Source: Thalassospira profundimaris (GTDB lineage: Bacteria; Pseudomonadota; Alphaproteobacteria; Rhodospirillales; Thalassospiraceae). Taken from it: a stretch of 64,000 bases of DNA. Each line of letters starts with the position of its first letter. Position 1 is the stretch's first letter. The position numbers were made by a program, and so were the translations under genes. Below are positions 44,493-53,992 of this stretch, in pieces. The DNA is taken from positions 62,001-126,000 of the forward strand of contig NZ_JPWF01000001.1 of the NCBI RefSeq assembly GCF_003326675.1, written 5' to 3'. The notes below the pieces were generated by a model, which worked only from the letters and a program-made list of their open reading frames with translations, did not search any database and was not told the origin of the DNA.

Positions 44493-45124
44493 CGGCCAAC
44501 TCCTTTTAAGATCATCACGACACCATCCGGATCCACCAGGCTGGCATGTGTGGTTACATCGAATGACCAACCGGCGTTGCGTGCATCCGCCAGTTCTTCT
44601 TCAAAGGCACGTCCCTTAAGCAGCACATAATGGCCGCCGTCTTTAAGATGTCGCTGTCCCAGTTCCAAAAGCTTTGGCAATGGGGCAAAGGCCCGGGCTG
44701 TAATCACATCGGCCTGACGCGGTGCGGCAGCTTCGATACGTTCCCGGGCAATTTCTGTCTGACCCAACACACCACATACCCGTGCAGCTTCCATCAGAAA
44801 CACAGTTTTCTTGGTGTTGGATTCCATCATGGTGACGTTTCCGGCGCCGAGAATGGCCAAAACGATACCAGGGAAGCCCGCGCCAGAGCCAAAATCGACA
44901 ATTTTACCCTCTGCAGCAACATCCTGCAGATAAGGCCAAAGCTGGGCAGAATCCTGTAAATGACGTCCCCAAACGTCTTCTGCCGTGCTGGCGCCGACGA
45001 TATTAATACGTGGCTGCCACTTAACGACAAGATCTGCATAGTCGCTCAAACGGTCCAATGTTTCACGTGAAACATTCAAATCGCGTTCAAACCACGTTTT
45101 TACGGGTGCTGAAATGGATTGCAT
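44489..45124 (-). CDS. rsmG: 16S rRNA (guanine527-N7)-methyltransferase RsmG
   Basis: Methylates G527 of 16S rRNA using S-adenosylmethionine. The 211-residue protein shows the SAM site GKIVDFGSGAGFPGIVLAIL and MMESNTKKTVFL, then ADVITARAFAPLPKLL and HYVLLKGRAFEEEL. Residues 16-22 (LNVSRET) are encoded by a perfect parS site, so the DNA element constrains the protein. It overlaps parA by GTGA. The gene order with mnmG and mnmE is the standard one. Confidence 0.95.
   Translation of the reverse strand: MQSISAPVKTWFERDLNVSRETLDRLSDYADLVVKWQPRINIVGASTAEDVWGRHLQDSAQLWPYLQDVAAEGKIVDFGSGAGFPGIVLAILGAGNVTMMESNTKKTVFLMEAARVCGVLGQTEIARERIEAAAPRQADVITARAFAPLPKLLELGQRHLKDGGHYVLLKGRAFEEELADARNAGWSFDVTTHASLVDPDGVVMILKGVGR
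45059..45074. promoter_or_regulatory. parS site inside rsmG
   Basis: Perfect palindrome TGTTTCACGTGAAACA lying inside the rsmG coding region, where it encodes part of LNVSRET. Binding site for ParB. Confidence 0.93.
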
Positions 45125-45227
45125 AAATGATTTATACGTCCAGTTTCAAAAACACACCAGACTTGATTTTTATACATTTGGCATTTCGTCGCGTCGCGAC
45201 ATCCAAAAAACGAAAATTTGCACAAAA

Positions 45228-45243
45228 TGTTTCACGTGAAACA
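45228..45243. promoter_or_regulatory. parS site upstream of rsmG
   Basis: Perfect palindrome TGTTTCACGTGAAACA, 104 bases upstream of the rsmG start. Confidence 0.95.
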
Positions 45244-45362
45244 CTCGGCGCTGGATACAGACAGAATAAGATCTGCCCCATCAGTGATTCCCAATGATCT
45301 GGTTACCCCGCCTCCTGCACCGCATTCTTGCCCCGATACAGACTCACCTCACGTACCTTGAT

Positions 45363-45378
45363 TGTTTCACGTGAAACA
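45363..45378. promoter_or_regulatory. parS site in the rsmG-mnmG interval
   Basis: Perfect palindrome TGTTTCACGTGAAACA, 135 bases from the preceding parS site. Confidence 0.95.
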
Positions 45379-45676
45379 TCAGATTCCGAAGATAAAGGGA
45401 TACACAGCATATTGCCGAGCACACCCACCTTTTCCTTTACAAGTGGTGGAAGGCAGATACCGACCGCGATCACTCTAGGCGTCGCCAGGTTTCTGACAGA
45501 TGACGGTCGATCTATGCGACAGCACTCCGTCAATAGCTCTCTACCGCCAAAAGCTGCGGATCATAAAAATACTGACGGTAGGAAGTAATGTTGTGCGTGC
45601 GCGGAAAAGCCACTGCTTGCACCCCTTGCCAAACAGCCCCTCGTCCGAAATCGAGATTGCCAAGACCATGAAATGA

Positions 45677-45711
45677 AAAAACCCGGCTGCGTTTGTGGCA
45701 ACCGGGTTTTG
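45677..45711 (-). terminator. Intrinsic terminator after mnmG
   Basis: Nine-bp outer stem AAAACCCGG/CCGGGTTTT with partial inner pairing, followed on the minus strand by a T run (TTTTTTCAT). Confidence 0.8.
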
Positions 45712-45760
45712 GAAGATCAGTTAAAATTGGCGGACAACGATTGACGGCCTGATCGGGTAA

Positions 45761-47665
45761 TCAGGCGCTTTTGGCCGCCTTTCCGTCATTCATATGTTTA
45801 TGACTTTTAATGTGCCCCAGAAGTGCTGTAACGGCAGCCGGTGTAATGCCCGGGATACGCGATGCAGCACCAATGGTCTCGGGCTGGATTTCTTTCAGCT
45901 TCAGCCGGATTTCTGCAGACAGGCTTCCGACCGCATCAAAATCAAGGCCACGCGGCAAGCGCAATTCTTCGTCACGCCGGAAGGCTGCAATGTCCGCCGT
46001 TTGACGATCAAGATAACCTTTATACTGGGCATCAATCGCCACCTGCTCCTTGATCGCCGGATCAAGATCACCAAGCTGCGGCCAGACTTTGGTCAGGGTA
46101 TCGAAATCAATATTCGGATAGGCCAAAAGGTCATAGGCCGAGCGGCGCACACCATCCTGATTGATCTTGATATCAAATTTGGCAAGACCATTTGGCGTTT
46201 CCGTCAAGGTCGAGACCTTGTCCTTTGCAGACTGAAGAGCAGCCTTCTTCGATCCCCAAACCTGTTCACGGGTCGATGCAATGCAACCGATATCAAGACC
46301 ACGATCGGTCAGACGCTGATCAGCATTATCCGCACGCAACATCAGGCGATATTCCGCACGCGACGTAAACATACGATACGGTTCGCGGGTGCCAAGCGTC
46401 ACCAGATCATCGATCATCACGCCGATATAGGCATCAGCACGATCCAGCACGAATTCGCGTTCGCCACCATCTGCCACCAGTGCCGCATTGACACCGGCAA
46501 TCAAGCCCTGCCCGGCTGCTTCTTCATAGCCGGTCGTACCATTGATCTGACCGGCAAAGAATAGACCAGCGACCTTCTTGGTTTCCAGCGTATGGCGCAG
46601 TTCGCGTGGATCAACGAAGTCATATTCAACGGCATAACCGGGACGGAAAATCTCGACCTTCTCAAGACCGGGAATGGTCGCCAACATGGCAAGCTGCACT
46701 TCTTCTGGGAGCGAGGTCGAAATGCCGTTCGGATATACGGTCGGATCGTCGAGCCCTTCCGGCTCCAGGAATATCTGGTGCTGGTTTTTCTCGGCAAAGC
46801 GGACGACCTTGTCTTCAATCGACGGGCAATAGCGCGGGCCGCTGCTTTTGATCTGGCCGCTATACATCGGGGCACGATGCAGGTTGGCGCGAATGATTTC
46901 GTGGGTTGCCTCGGTGGTCCAGGTCATATGACACGGGATCTGCGGCACCGCGATTTCCTTGGTCAGGAAGGAAAATGGATCGGGCGGATTGTCACCTGGC
47001 TGTTCCTGCAAACTTGCCCAATCAATGGTACGTCCATCCAGACGCGCCGGTGTACCGGTCTTTAATCGGCCCAGTTTGAAATCATATTTTTCAAGCGTCT
47101 CGGAAAGACCCATCGCCGGGGCATCGCCAATGCGTCCGGCCGGGGTGGTTTTTTCGCCAATGTGAATCAAACCGCGCAAGAATGTCCCTGTGGTCAGAAC
47201 CACCGCACCGGCCCGATATTCGGTGCCCTCGCCCGTGATCACACCGGCAACGCGATTGTTCTCATCAATGATCAGGTCTTCGACGCCACCTTCAAGGATC
47301 GTCAGGTTCTCCTGATTGGCCAGAATGTCCTGAACAGCTTCGCGATAAAGTTTGCGATCCGCCTGCGCACGCGGCCCGCGTACCGCCGGTCCCTTGGAAC
47401 GATTGAGCATACGGAACTGGATACCGGCACGGTCAATGGCACGTCCCATCACACCGTCAAGCGCATCAACTTCGCGCACCATATGCCCCTTGCCCAAACC
47501 ACCGATGGCCGGGTTACAGGACATTTCACCGATGCGATCCGCACGATGGGTCACCAGGGCGGTTGCAGCCCCCATGCGTGCAGCCGCAGCCGCAGCCTCA
47601 CAGCCAGCATGACCACCGCCAACAACAATCACATCAAAACGGTTGTGCGACATATTCTGTGACAT
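45761..47665 (-). CDS. mnmG: tRNA uridine-5-carboxymethylaminomethyl(34) synthesis enzyme MnmG
   Basis: With MnmE it installs the cmnm5 modification on wobble U34 of certain tRNAs. The 634-residue flavoprotein has the FAD-binding [30 protein letters not shown]-type segment [32 protein letters not shown]-like [31 protein letters not shown] and [20 protein letters not shown]. The C-terminal helical domain is complete. Start: ATG 47665, with GAGGAA just upstream; GTG 47677 would consume that site. Confidence 0.96.
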   Translation of the reverse strand: MSQNMSHNRFDVIVVGGGHAGCEAAAAAARMGAATALVTHRADRIGEMSCNPAIGGLGKGHMVREVDALDGVMGRAIDRAGIQFRMLNRSKGPAVRGPRAQADRKLYREAVQDILANQENLTILEGGVEDLIIDENNRVAGVITGEGTEYRAGAVVLTTGTFLRGLIHIGEKTTPAGRIGDAPAMGLSETLEKYDFKLGRLKTGTPARLDGRTIDWASLQEQPGDNPPDPFSFLTKEIAVPQIPCHMTWTTEATHEIIRANLHRAPMYSGQIKSSGPRYCPSIEDKVVRFAEKNQHQIFLEPEGLDDPTVYPNGISTSLPEEVQLAMLATIPGLEKVEIFRPGYAVEYDFVDPRELRHTLETKKVAGLFFAGQINGTTGYEEAAGQGLIAGVNAALVADGGEREFVLDRADAYIGVMIDDLVTLGTREPYRMFTSRAEYRLMLRADNADQRLTDRGLDIGCIASTREQVWGSKKAALQSAKDKVSTLTETPNGLAKFDIKINQDGVRRSAYDLLAYPNIDFDTLTKVWPQLGDLDPAIKEQVAIDAQYKGYLDRQTADIAAFRRDEELRLPRGLDFDAVGSLSAEIRLKLKEIQPETIGAASRIPGITPAAVTALLGHIKSHKHMNDGKAAKSA

Positions 47666-47757
47666 CCAATTCCTCACTCAATCCCCGCACGGTTCAGACC
47701 GCGGGTTTGAACCTAGTCCGGTTCGAATACGCTTATTCAGTCCACTTAAGGGACCAA

Positions 47758-47773
47758 TGTTTCACGTGAAACA
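47758..47773. promoter_or_regulatory. parS site between mnmE and mnmG
   Basis: Perfect palindrome TGTTTCACGTGAAACA in the interval between the mnmE stop and the mnmG start. Confidence 0.95.
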
Positions 47774-47810
47774 TTCACAGGTCAGAAACTCTAAAGACTC
47801 TTTCCTGATC

Positions 47811-49184
47811 TTATTTGCCGATACAGAAATCCCCGAAAATAATATCGAGCAAATCTTCCACATCGACACGTCCGGTAATCTTGCCGATCTCGCGCACCGC
47901 CAGGCGAACATCCTCGGCGGCAAGCTCTGCGATTTCGGTCTGCAATCCGCGATCAAGATGATCGCTGGCACTTTCAAGTGCGCGCCGGTGACGAAGCCTT
48001 GTCAAAGGCACAGGCCCGGCAAAATCGAGCCCCTCTTTTACGCGAGTTTCCAGCAGTTGCAAGAGGCTTTCGATCCCCTGACCAGTCATGGCCGATATGG
48101 CCAAAACGGGAAGCTCCAACCGATCCCCTTCAACCGAAGCACCCTGCCAGATGCTTGGAATGCTATCCCCGTCCGGGTCATCGACCTTGTTGATCGCGAT
48201 GATGGTCTTGCCATCAATCAGGCGGGCGGCTTCGGGATCGATATGGGGCCAGTCAGCGCGATCCACAACCACAAGCCTGAGATCGGCATTTTCGGCTCGC
48301 TCGGTCGCACGACGCACGCCTTCGCTTTCGATCACATCACCGCTTTCGCGCAGGCCCGCCGTATCGACCATGGTGACCGGAAAACCACCAAGATCAAGAT
48401 GAACCTCGATCATATCGCGCGTGGTCCCGGCAATCTCGGAAACAATCGCCGCATCGCGCCGGGCCAGCCGGTTCAGAAGGCTCGACTTCCCGGCATTCGG
48501 CGCACCAAGAATGACAATCTGAAACCCTTCGCGCAGGCGTTCGCCGCGGCGGTTATCGGCCAGGTGACGTTTGACCTCGTCATTCACTGCACGCAAATCG
48601 CCATGCACCACCGGCACAATCCCGTCGGGCAAATCTTCGTCGGGGAAGTCAATATCGGCCTCGATATGGGCCAATGCCTTCATCAGGCGCGCCCGCCAAC
48701 CTTCATAAAGCGTTCCAAGCTCACCGGCCATCTGACGCACGGCCTGACGGCGCTGGGCGGCAGTTTCGGCATCAATAAGATCGGCAATCCCCTCGGCCGA
48801 GGTCAGGTCCATCTTGCCGTTTTCAAAAGCACGTCTGGTATATTCACCCGGTTCGGCAATGCGCAGACCGCTTTGACGCGACAGACAATCAAGCACACCT
48901 TCTATCACCGCCCGTCCGCCATGGACATGCAGCTCGACCACATCTTCACCGGTAAAGCTTGCCGGACCGGCGAAATAGATCGCCACCGCATCATCAAGAC
49001 GTTCGCCCGATTGCGGATCTCGGATCGGCGCGTAAACCGCATGGCGCGGCTTGGGAAGCGCATCACGTCCCAAAAGCGCACAAAGCGTCTGCCCCGATAA
49101 CGGCCCGGAAAGGCGGATCACGGCCACACCGGCACGCCCGGCCCCGGATGACAGGGCAAAGATGGTTTCTCGGCTTGCAATCAT
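47811..49184 (-). CDS. mnmE: tRNA modification GTPase MnmE
   Basis: The GTPase partner of MnmG. The 457-residue protein has the tetrahydrofolate-binding N-terminal domain (IFALSSGAGRAGVAVIRLSG), the helical domain, an inserted G domain with P-loop GAPNAGKSSLLNRL, GTTRD, DTAGLRES and NKVD, and the C-terminal FCIGK with the conserved Cys. The start ATG gives the usual length. It is upstream of mnmG on the same strand; the interval holds a parS site. Confidence 0.96.
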   Translation of the reverse strand: MIASRETIFALSSGAGRAGVAVIRLSGPLSGQTLCALLGRDALPKPRHAVYAPIRDPQSGERLDDAVAIYFAGPASFTGEDVVELHVHGGRAVIEGVLDCLSRQSGLRIAEPGEYTRRAFENGKMDLTSAEGIADLIDAETAAQRRQAVRQMAGELGTLYEGWRARLMKALAHIEADIDFPDEDLPDGIVPVVHGDLRAVNDEVKRHLADNRRGERLREGFQIVILGAPNAGKSSLLNRLARRDAAIVSEIAGTTRDMIEVHLDLGGFPVTMVDTAGLRESGDVIESEGVRRATERAENADLRLVVVDRADWPHIDPEAARLIDGKTIIAINKVDDPDGDSIPSIWQGASVEGDRLELPVLAISAMTGQGIESLLQLLETRVKEGLDFAGPVPLTRLRHRRALESASDHLDRGLQTEIAELAAEDVRLAVREIGKITGRVDVEDLLDIIFGDFCIGK

Positions 49185-49295
49185 GATGGATCGTTCAATC
49201 TTGTGGTTTCGGTTCGTGCTGTCGATATCGTTCAGTCGCGCGCAAAGGTCAACTATAGCGCAGTCTTCACCAACAGGGTTTTAACAGTGCAAAAG

Positions 49296-49324
49296 AAAAC
49301 GGCCCCGACAAAGGGACCGTTTGA
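49296..49324 (-). terminator. Intrinsic terminator after the ferredoxin-like gene
   Basis: Stem AAACGG-CCC/GGG-CCGTTT with one mismatch at about 49298-49323, followed on the minus strand by TTTTCTTTT. Confidence 0.7.
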
Positions 49325-49328
49325 ATTC

Positions 49329-49652
49329 TTATTGATCCGGCGAAAGCTGCAATCTTTCGACCACCTGCCCACCGACCAGGTGATCATCAAGAATGGCGTC
49401 GATATCTTCCATCGTCTCGTACCGATACCAGGTCCCTTCGGGATAGATCACCATCACCGGGCCCAGTTCGCACCGGTCAAGACATCCGGCGGTATTGATC
49501 CGGGTCATCGGAATTCCGAGTTCCTTGGCGCGGACTTTCATGTAATTGCGAAGTTTGGTCGCGCCCTTGGAATTGCAACAGCCCCGCTCATGGCCGGCCG
49601 GGCGTTCGTTCTGGCACACAAAAACATGTGCCTGATAGTAGTGGTCACTCAC
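49329..49652 (-). CDS. Thioredoxin-like [2Fe-2S] ferredoxin
   Basis: A 107-residue protein of the thioredoxin-fold ferredoxin type, similar to HoxE/NuoE C-terminal domains. Likely cluster ligands are Cys13 (HVFVCQN), Cys25/26 (GCCNSKG), Cys57 and Cys61 (AGCLDRCELGPVMVIYPEGTWY). It probably transfers electrons; partner unknown. GTG 49652 has AAGGA nine bases upstream. It follows the DUF6489 gene by five bases, so the two form one transcription unit. Confidence 0.88.
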   Translation of the reverse strand: MSDHYYQAHVFVCQNERPAGHERGCCNSKGATKLRNYMKVRAKELGIPMTRINTAGCLDRCELGPVMVIYPEGTWYRYETMEDIDAILDDHLVGGQVVERLQLSPDQ

Positions 49653-49657
49653 TTGGT

Positions 49658-49912
49658 TCAGTCCTTGTTACCGCTTCCGCCCGGTGTTCCGTTAAACTGG
49701 CCCCAGAATACCTTTTGCAGCTGTTCCCAGTTCTGGATACCCTGCGGCAGCCAGGTATTAAGCATGGTTTCCGGATCCATTGCCGCCAGATTGGCTTTCA
49801 TGCGGTCTTCGACTTCTTGCATCATGGCCTTTTGCATCGGCTGGACATCTGGCAAACCGAAAAAGGTGCGGGCCTCTTCGGGGGTGCAATCAATGTTTAC
49901 CGTTACTTTCAT
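49658..49912 (-). CDS. DUF6489 family small protein
   Basis: An 84-residue protein beginning MKVTVNIDCTPEEARTFFGL, followed by DVQPMQKAMMQEVEDRMKANL, the conserved pattern of DUF6489, then MLNTWLPQGIQNWEQLQKVFWGQF. A short, mostly helical, soluble protein of unknown function. GGAGA lies upstream of the ATG. It is the first gene of the pair with the ferredoxin; the linkage suggests a shared, still undefined task. Confidence 0.83.
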   Translation of the reverse strand: MKVTVNIDCTPEEARTFFGLPDVQPMQKAMMQEVEDRMKANLAAMDPETMLNTWLPQGIQNWEQLQKVFWGQFNGTPGGSGNKD

Positions 49913-50169
49913 TGCCCTGATCTCCTTTTGTTTTCCGCCGCTTTGTTTGCATCATTATGGCGTGTGCGCCTGTCAGCTCAATCACAATAACCATATTGGC
50001 GACATATTGGATCATTTCCCGCCAATATCACGAATTTGAGACAAATATTACAGGCATTTGTCTTTATGAATGATGTCGTTACCCTTAGAGTCGCTCTAAC
50101 TAATTTGACAAGCCACAACAAAAACGTCACCTGACCTTTCCCGGTCAAACCGGTGGCACAGGACACGAC

Positions 50170-52209
50170 ATGGAACACGCACGGAACAATCTTGGGTCGG
50201 AAACCAGCCCCTATCTTTTGCAACACCGCGACAATCCGGTGCATTGGCAACCCTGGAGCACCGAGGTCCTGGCATATGCCAAGGCCGTCAATAAACCGAT
50301 CCTGTTGTCTGTTGGCTATGCCGCGTGCCACTGGTGCCATGTTATGGCCCATGAAAGCTTCGAGGACGCCGAAATGGCGGCCCTGATGAATGAGTTGTTC
50401 ATCAATATCAAGCTCGACCGCGAAGAACGCCCCGATCTCGATGCGATCTATCAGAATGCGCTGGCCCTGCTTGGCCAACAGGGCGGCTGGCCACTGACCA
50501 TGTTCCTGACCCCGGACGGGGAACCTTTCTGGGGCGGGACCTATTTCCCGAAAGAAGCGCGCTATGGCCGCCCGGGATTTGATGATGTTCTGAAAACCGT
50601 ATCAAGGATCTATACCGACAAGCCCGACGATGTACGCCACAATGTCAGCCAGATTTCCGAGGCCCTTGTGCGGATGAATAGCGGTGCGACCGGCTCTGTC
50701 CCAAGTCTTGAGATGATTGACCGTTGTGGTCATGGCTGTTTGCAGATCATGGACGGGGAAAATGGCGGTACTGGTGGTGCGCCAAAATTCCCGCAACCCA
50801 GTTTGCTGTCACTGATCTGGCGCACGGGTGTACGTACCGGTGACATCGACCTTCAACGCATCGTCAAACACAGCCTTGATCGAATGTGCCAGGGTGGCAT
50901 TTATGACCATCTGGGCGGCGGTTTTGCCCGCTATGCGGTTGATGACCAGTGGCTGGTGCCGCATTTCGAAAAGATGCTTTATGACAACGCCCAGCTGATT
51001 GATCTTCTGTGCGATGTCTGGCGGGTCGATCCCAATCCGCTTTATGCCAAACGGGTTGAGGAAACCATTGCCTGGATTTTGTGTGAAATGCGCATTCCCG
51101 GCGGCGCCTTTACCGCAAGCCTTGATGCCGATAGCGAAGGGGTCGAAGGCAAATTCTATGTCTGGTCCGAAGCCGAGATTGACGATCTTCTTGGCAATGA
51201 CGCCGCCCTTTTCAAGAAATTCTATGACGTTTCCGCCCATGGCAACTGGGAACATACCAACATCCTGAACCGAACCACGTCGGGACTTGGACTTGCCGAC
51301 AACCCGACCGAGGAAAAGCTTTGTGAACTGCGCGAAAAGCTGCTTGTCGCGCGGGCCAAACGCATCCGTCCGGGCTGGGATGACAAGGCACTGACCGACT
51401 GGAATGCCATGACCATTGCCGCCTTTGCCGAGGCGTCATTGACCTTCCACCGCGCTGACTGGCTTGATTATGCCAAGCTTGCCTTTAACTTCGTTACCAG
51501 CAGCCTGATGAAGGATGGTCGCTTCCTGCACAGTTACCGCGAAGGCAAGGCACAGCACGCCGGTATGCTCGAAGATTACGCCCATATGATCCGGGCTGCC
51601 CTGCGTCTGTTTGAATGCTTTGGCGAGGATACCTATCTCCACGAAGCCATGACCTGGTCGGAAACGGTTGAAACCCTGTTTGCCGATGCCAAGGGCGGCT
51701 ATTTCCAGTCGGCATCGGATGCCAGCGATCTGGTGATCCGTCAGAAACCGTTCATGGACAATGCCGTACCATCGGGCAACGCGATCATGGCGCAAAATCT
51801 GGCAAAGCTTTTTGCCCTGACCGGGGACGCCAAATATCGCGACCGTACCGAAATCACCCTGTCGGCATTTGGTGGACGGATGTCCGAACAATTCCCCAAT
51901 ATGCCGGGATTGCTTCTGGCCGCAGAAATACTGCAAAACCCGGTACAGATTGTGCTGATCGCCAAGGAACGCAGTCAGACCTATCTTGATATGCGCCGGG
52001 CAATTTTTGGCCAATATTTGCCCAACCGGGCCATTACCATCCTTGGCGATGGTGATCGCCTGCCCGACGGGCATCCGGCACAGGGTAAAACTGCAATTGA
52101 TGGCCGGGAAACCGCCTATGTGTGTCAGGGTCCGGTGTGTTCGGCCCCGGTGACCAATGCCGATGATCTTGCCAAACTGCTTGCCGATCTGCCTGCCAAC
52201 GCGGCATAA
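50170..52209 (+). CDS. Thioredoxin domain-containing protein, YyaL/SPATA20 type (DUF255)
   Basis: A 679-residue cytoplasmic protein. The N-terminal thioredoxin-like DUF255 domain shows [25 protein letters not shown] with Cxx[31 protein letters not shown] and GGTYFP. The long C-terminal part is an (alpha/alpha)6 barrel like N-acylglucosamine epimerases ([28 protein letters not shown]). Enzymatic role is not established for the family. It starts divergent from DUF6489. GGCACAGGACACGAC upstream gives a weak ribosome site. Confidence 0.92.
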   Translation: MEHARNNLGSETSPYLLQHRDNPVHWQPWSTEVLAYAKAVNKPILLSVGYAACHWCHVMAHESFEDAEMAALMNELFINIKLDREERPDLDAIYQNALALLGQQGGWPLTMFLTPDGEPFWGGTYFPKEARYGRPGFDDVLKTVSRIYTDKPDDVRHNVSQISEALVRMNSGATGSVPSLEMIDRCGHGCLQIMDGENGGTGGAPKFPQPSLLSLIWRTGVRTGDIDLQRIVKHSLDRMCQGGIYDHLGGGFARYAVDDQWLVPHFEKMLYDNAQLIDLLCDVWRVDPNPLYAKRVEETIAWILCEMRIPGGAFTASLDADSEGVEGKFYVWSEAEIDDLLGNDAALFKKFYDVSAHGNWEHTNILNRTTSGLGLADNPTEEKLCELREKLLVARAKRIRPGWDDKALTDWNAMTIAAFAEASLTFHRADWLDYAKLAFNFVTSSLMKDGRFLHSYREGKAQHAGMLEDYAHMIRAALRLFECFGEDTYLHEAMTWSETVETLFADAKGGYFQSASDASDLVIRQKPFMDNAVPSGNAIMAQNLAKLFALTGDAKYRDRTEITLSAFGGRMSEQFPNMPGLLLAAEILQNPVQIVLIAKERSQTYLDMRRAIFGQYLPNRAITILGDGDRLPDGHPAQGKTAIDGRETAYVCQGPVCSAPVTNADDLAKLLADLPANAA

Positions 52210-52281
52210 GCAGCCCGACAAGCACATTACCATCGCCCAAGCATCTCGGCCCAAAGCCTTAAGAACCGGAAAGCAGCGACC

Positions 52282-52770
52282 ATGCCCCAGATTTCGATCA
52301 ACAGTCCCGTCGGCGCCATCACGATTTTCGAATTTGATGGCGAAATCGTTGCCCTGGACTGGGGCTTTGTCGATGACATGGAAACAAGCCCGGTTCTGGA
52401 AGAGGCCAAAAAGCAGCTTAATGCCTATTTCGCCGGGACGCTGGATGCCTTTGATCTGCCCTTGGCGCCGGACGGAACCGACTTCCAGAAGGCCGTCTGG
52501 AAGGCCATGTGCGACATCCCCAAGGGCAAAACCGCAACCTATAAGGATCTGGCAACTGCTGCCGGATCGCCCAAGGCCTTCCAGTCGGTCGGAACAGCCT
52601 GTGGTTTGAACCCGATCCCGATCATCATTCCCTGTCACCGTGTGCTGGCAAGCGGCGATAAACCGGGCGGCTATTCCGGTCAGGGCGGACTGGAAACCAA
52701 GCGTGATCTCCTCAAGATCGAGGGTGTTGATCTTCTCATCGGTGACGATCAGGGCAGCTTTGATCTCTAG
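52282..52770 (+). CDS. ogt: Methylated-DNA-[protein]-cysteine S-methyltransferase (Ogt type)
   Basis: Suicide repair of O6-alkylguanine. The 162-residue protein has the HTH region (FQKAVWKAMCDIPKGKTATYKDLA) and the active-site PCHRV with Cys118 in NPIPIIIPCHRVLASG, then GGYSGQGGLETKRDLL. The Arg finger normally found in A(V/A)RAVG is Gln here (AFQSVGTACG), which may weaken nucleotide flipping. It is 72 bases downstream of the DUF255 gene and co-directional. Confidence 0.92.
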   Translation: MPQISINSPVGAITIFEFDGEIVALDWGFVDDMETSPVLEEAKKQLNAYFAGTLDAFDLPLAPDGTDFQKAVWKAMCDIPKGKTATYKDLATAAGSPKAFQSVGTACGLNPIPIIIPCHRVLASGDKPGGYSGQGGLETKRDLLKIEGVDLLIGDDQGSFDL

Positions 52771-52921
52771 GCTGCCTGATCGGTTCGAATACCGAATTTG
52801 ACCCAGCATTTTCACCCTGCGAAATACATAACTCGCCTGCTGCAAATCCCGATTTTCTGACCTAAACTCACCCCATTGACGAAACAGACGTTCAAAAGAA
52901 CGTAGAAATGGGAGGTCACAT

Positions 52922-53896
52922 ATGACCAAAGCATTCCGCTTTTACGAAACAGGCGGCAGCGATGTGCTGCGCTTTGAAGATGTAGAAGTTGGCGCACCGG
53001 GTGCCGGTGAAGTCCGCCTCGCACAAAAGGCCATTGGCCTGAACTATATCGATATCTATTTCCGTTCCGGTGTTTACCCGGCACCCGCTATGCCGTCGGG
53101 TCTTGGTCTTGAAGGCGCTGGCGTGATCGAAGCCATTGGCGAAGGTGTTACCGATCTGGCAGTTGGCGATCGCGTTGCCTATGCTGCACAACCGCTTGGT
53201 GCCTATGCCGAAACCCGCGTGATGCCGGCCAAGGGACTGGTCAAAATCCCGGACGACGTAAGCTTTGAACTTGCTGCTGCTGCCATGCTCCAGGGCATGA
53301 CCGCACAGTATCTTTTGCGCCGGACCTATAAGGTGCAAAAGGGCGATACCATCCTGATCCACGCCGCGGCTGGTGGTGTTGGTCAGATCGTCTGCCAGTG
53401 GGCCAAACATATTGGCGCAACCGTGATCGGTACAGTCGGGTCCAAGGAAAAGGCCGAAATTGCCAAGGCCAAGGGTTGCGACTATCCGATCCTTTATCGC
53501 GACGAGGTGGTTTCCGACCGTGTTATGGAAATCACCAACGGCCAAGGTGTTGAAGTTGTTTATGATTCCGTTGGCAAAGACACGTTCGAAGATTCACTTA
53601 AATGCCTGAAACGTCTGGGTATGATGGTCAGCTTTGGCCAATCATCGGGTAAAGTACCACCAGTCACCCTGGCACAGCTTGCACCGGGTGCATATTTCCT
53701 GACCCGTCCAAGCATCTTCACCTATAACGCCACCCGTGAAGAACTTCTGGCAAGTGCCGGTGAACTATTCGATGTCCTGAAATCGGGCATCGTCAAAATC
53801 GACATCACCGCGACCTACCCGCTTGCCGATGCGGCAAAGGCTCATGACGACCTTGAAGGTCGCAAAACCAACGGATCGATTGTCTTTACGGTCTGA
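52922..53896 (+). CDS. NADPH:quinone oxidoreductase, zeta-crystallin type
   Basis: A 324-residue medium-chain dehydrogenase/reductase without zinc. It has the N-terminal GroES-like domain (RFYETGGSDVLRFEDVEVG, GLNYIDIYFRSGVYP), the quinone oxidoreductase signature around AAAAMLQGMTAQYLLRRT, and the Rossmann motif HAAAGGVGQIVCQWAKHIGA. It reduces quinones with NADPH. GGAGG is followed closely by the ATG. A terminator follows. Confidence 0.93.
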   Translation: MTKAFRFYETGGSDVLRFEDVEVGAPGAGEVRLAQKAIGLNYIDIYFRSGVYPAPAMPSGLGLEGAGVIEAIGEGVTDLAVGDRVAYAAQPLGAYAETRVMPAKGLVKIPDDVSFELAAAAMLQGMTAQYLLRRTYKVQKGDTILIHAAAGGVGQIVCQWAKHIGATVIGTVGSKEKAEIAKAKGCDYPILYRDEVVSDRVMEITNGQGVEVVYDSVGKDTFEDSLKCLKRLGMMVSFGQSSGKVPPVTLAQLAPGAYFLTRPSIFTYNATREELLASAGELFDVLKSGIVKIDITATYPLADAAKAHDDLEGRKTNGSIVFTV

Positions 53897-53934
53897 TCTG
53901 ACAGATTGCGAATTGATAAAATCGGATTTTTTGG

Positions 53935-53968
53935 CAAAGGCAGGGTGCATTCCCTGCCTTTGTTCTTT
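53935..53968 (+). terminator. Intrinsic terminator after the quinone oxidoreductase gene
   Basis: Eleven-bp stem CAAAGGCAGGG/CCCTGCCTTTG (53935-53945 with 53952-53962), loop TGCATT, followed by TTCTTTCG. Confidence 0.85.
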
Positions 53969-53992
53969 CGACCTGTCGTGCAACGGGGCGGG

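Larger units (their letters stand above)
45125..45760. other. Intergenic region rsmG-mnmG carrying two parS sites
   Basis: About 640 bases with no credible gene. It contains two perfect parS sites and, next to mnmG, a terminator. Short open frames crossing parS at 45303-45533 (minus) and 45328-45588 (plus) have no ribosome site or family resemblance; I regard them as chance. The rsmG-parA-parB promoter must be in the part nearest 45125. Confidence 0.75.

Noticed and set aside
45303-45588. Short open frames crossing the parS site at 45363
   Set aside because: They only look ordered because parS reads as VSRET in one frame; no ribosome site or homology.
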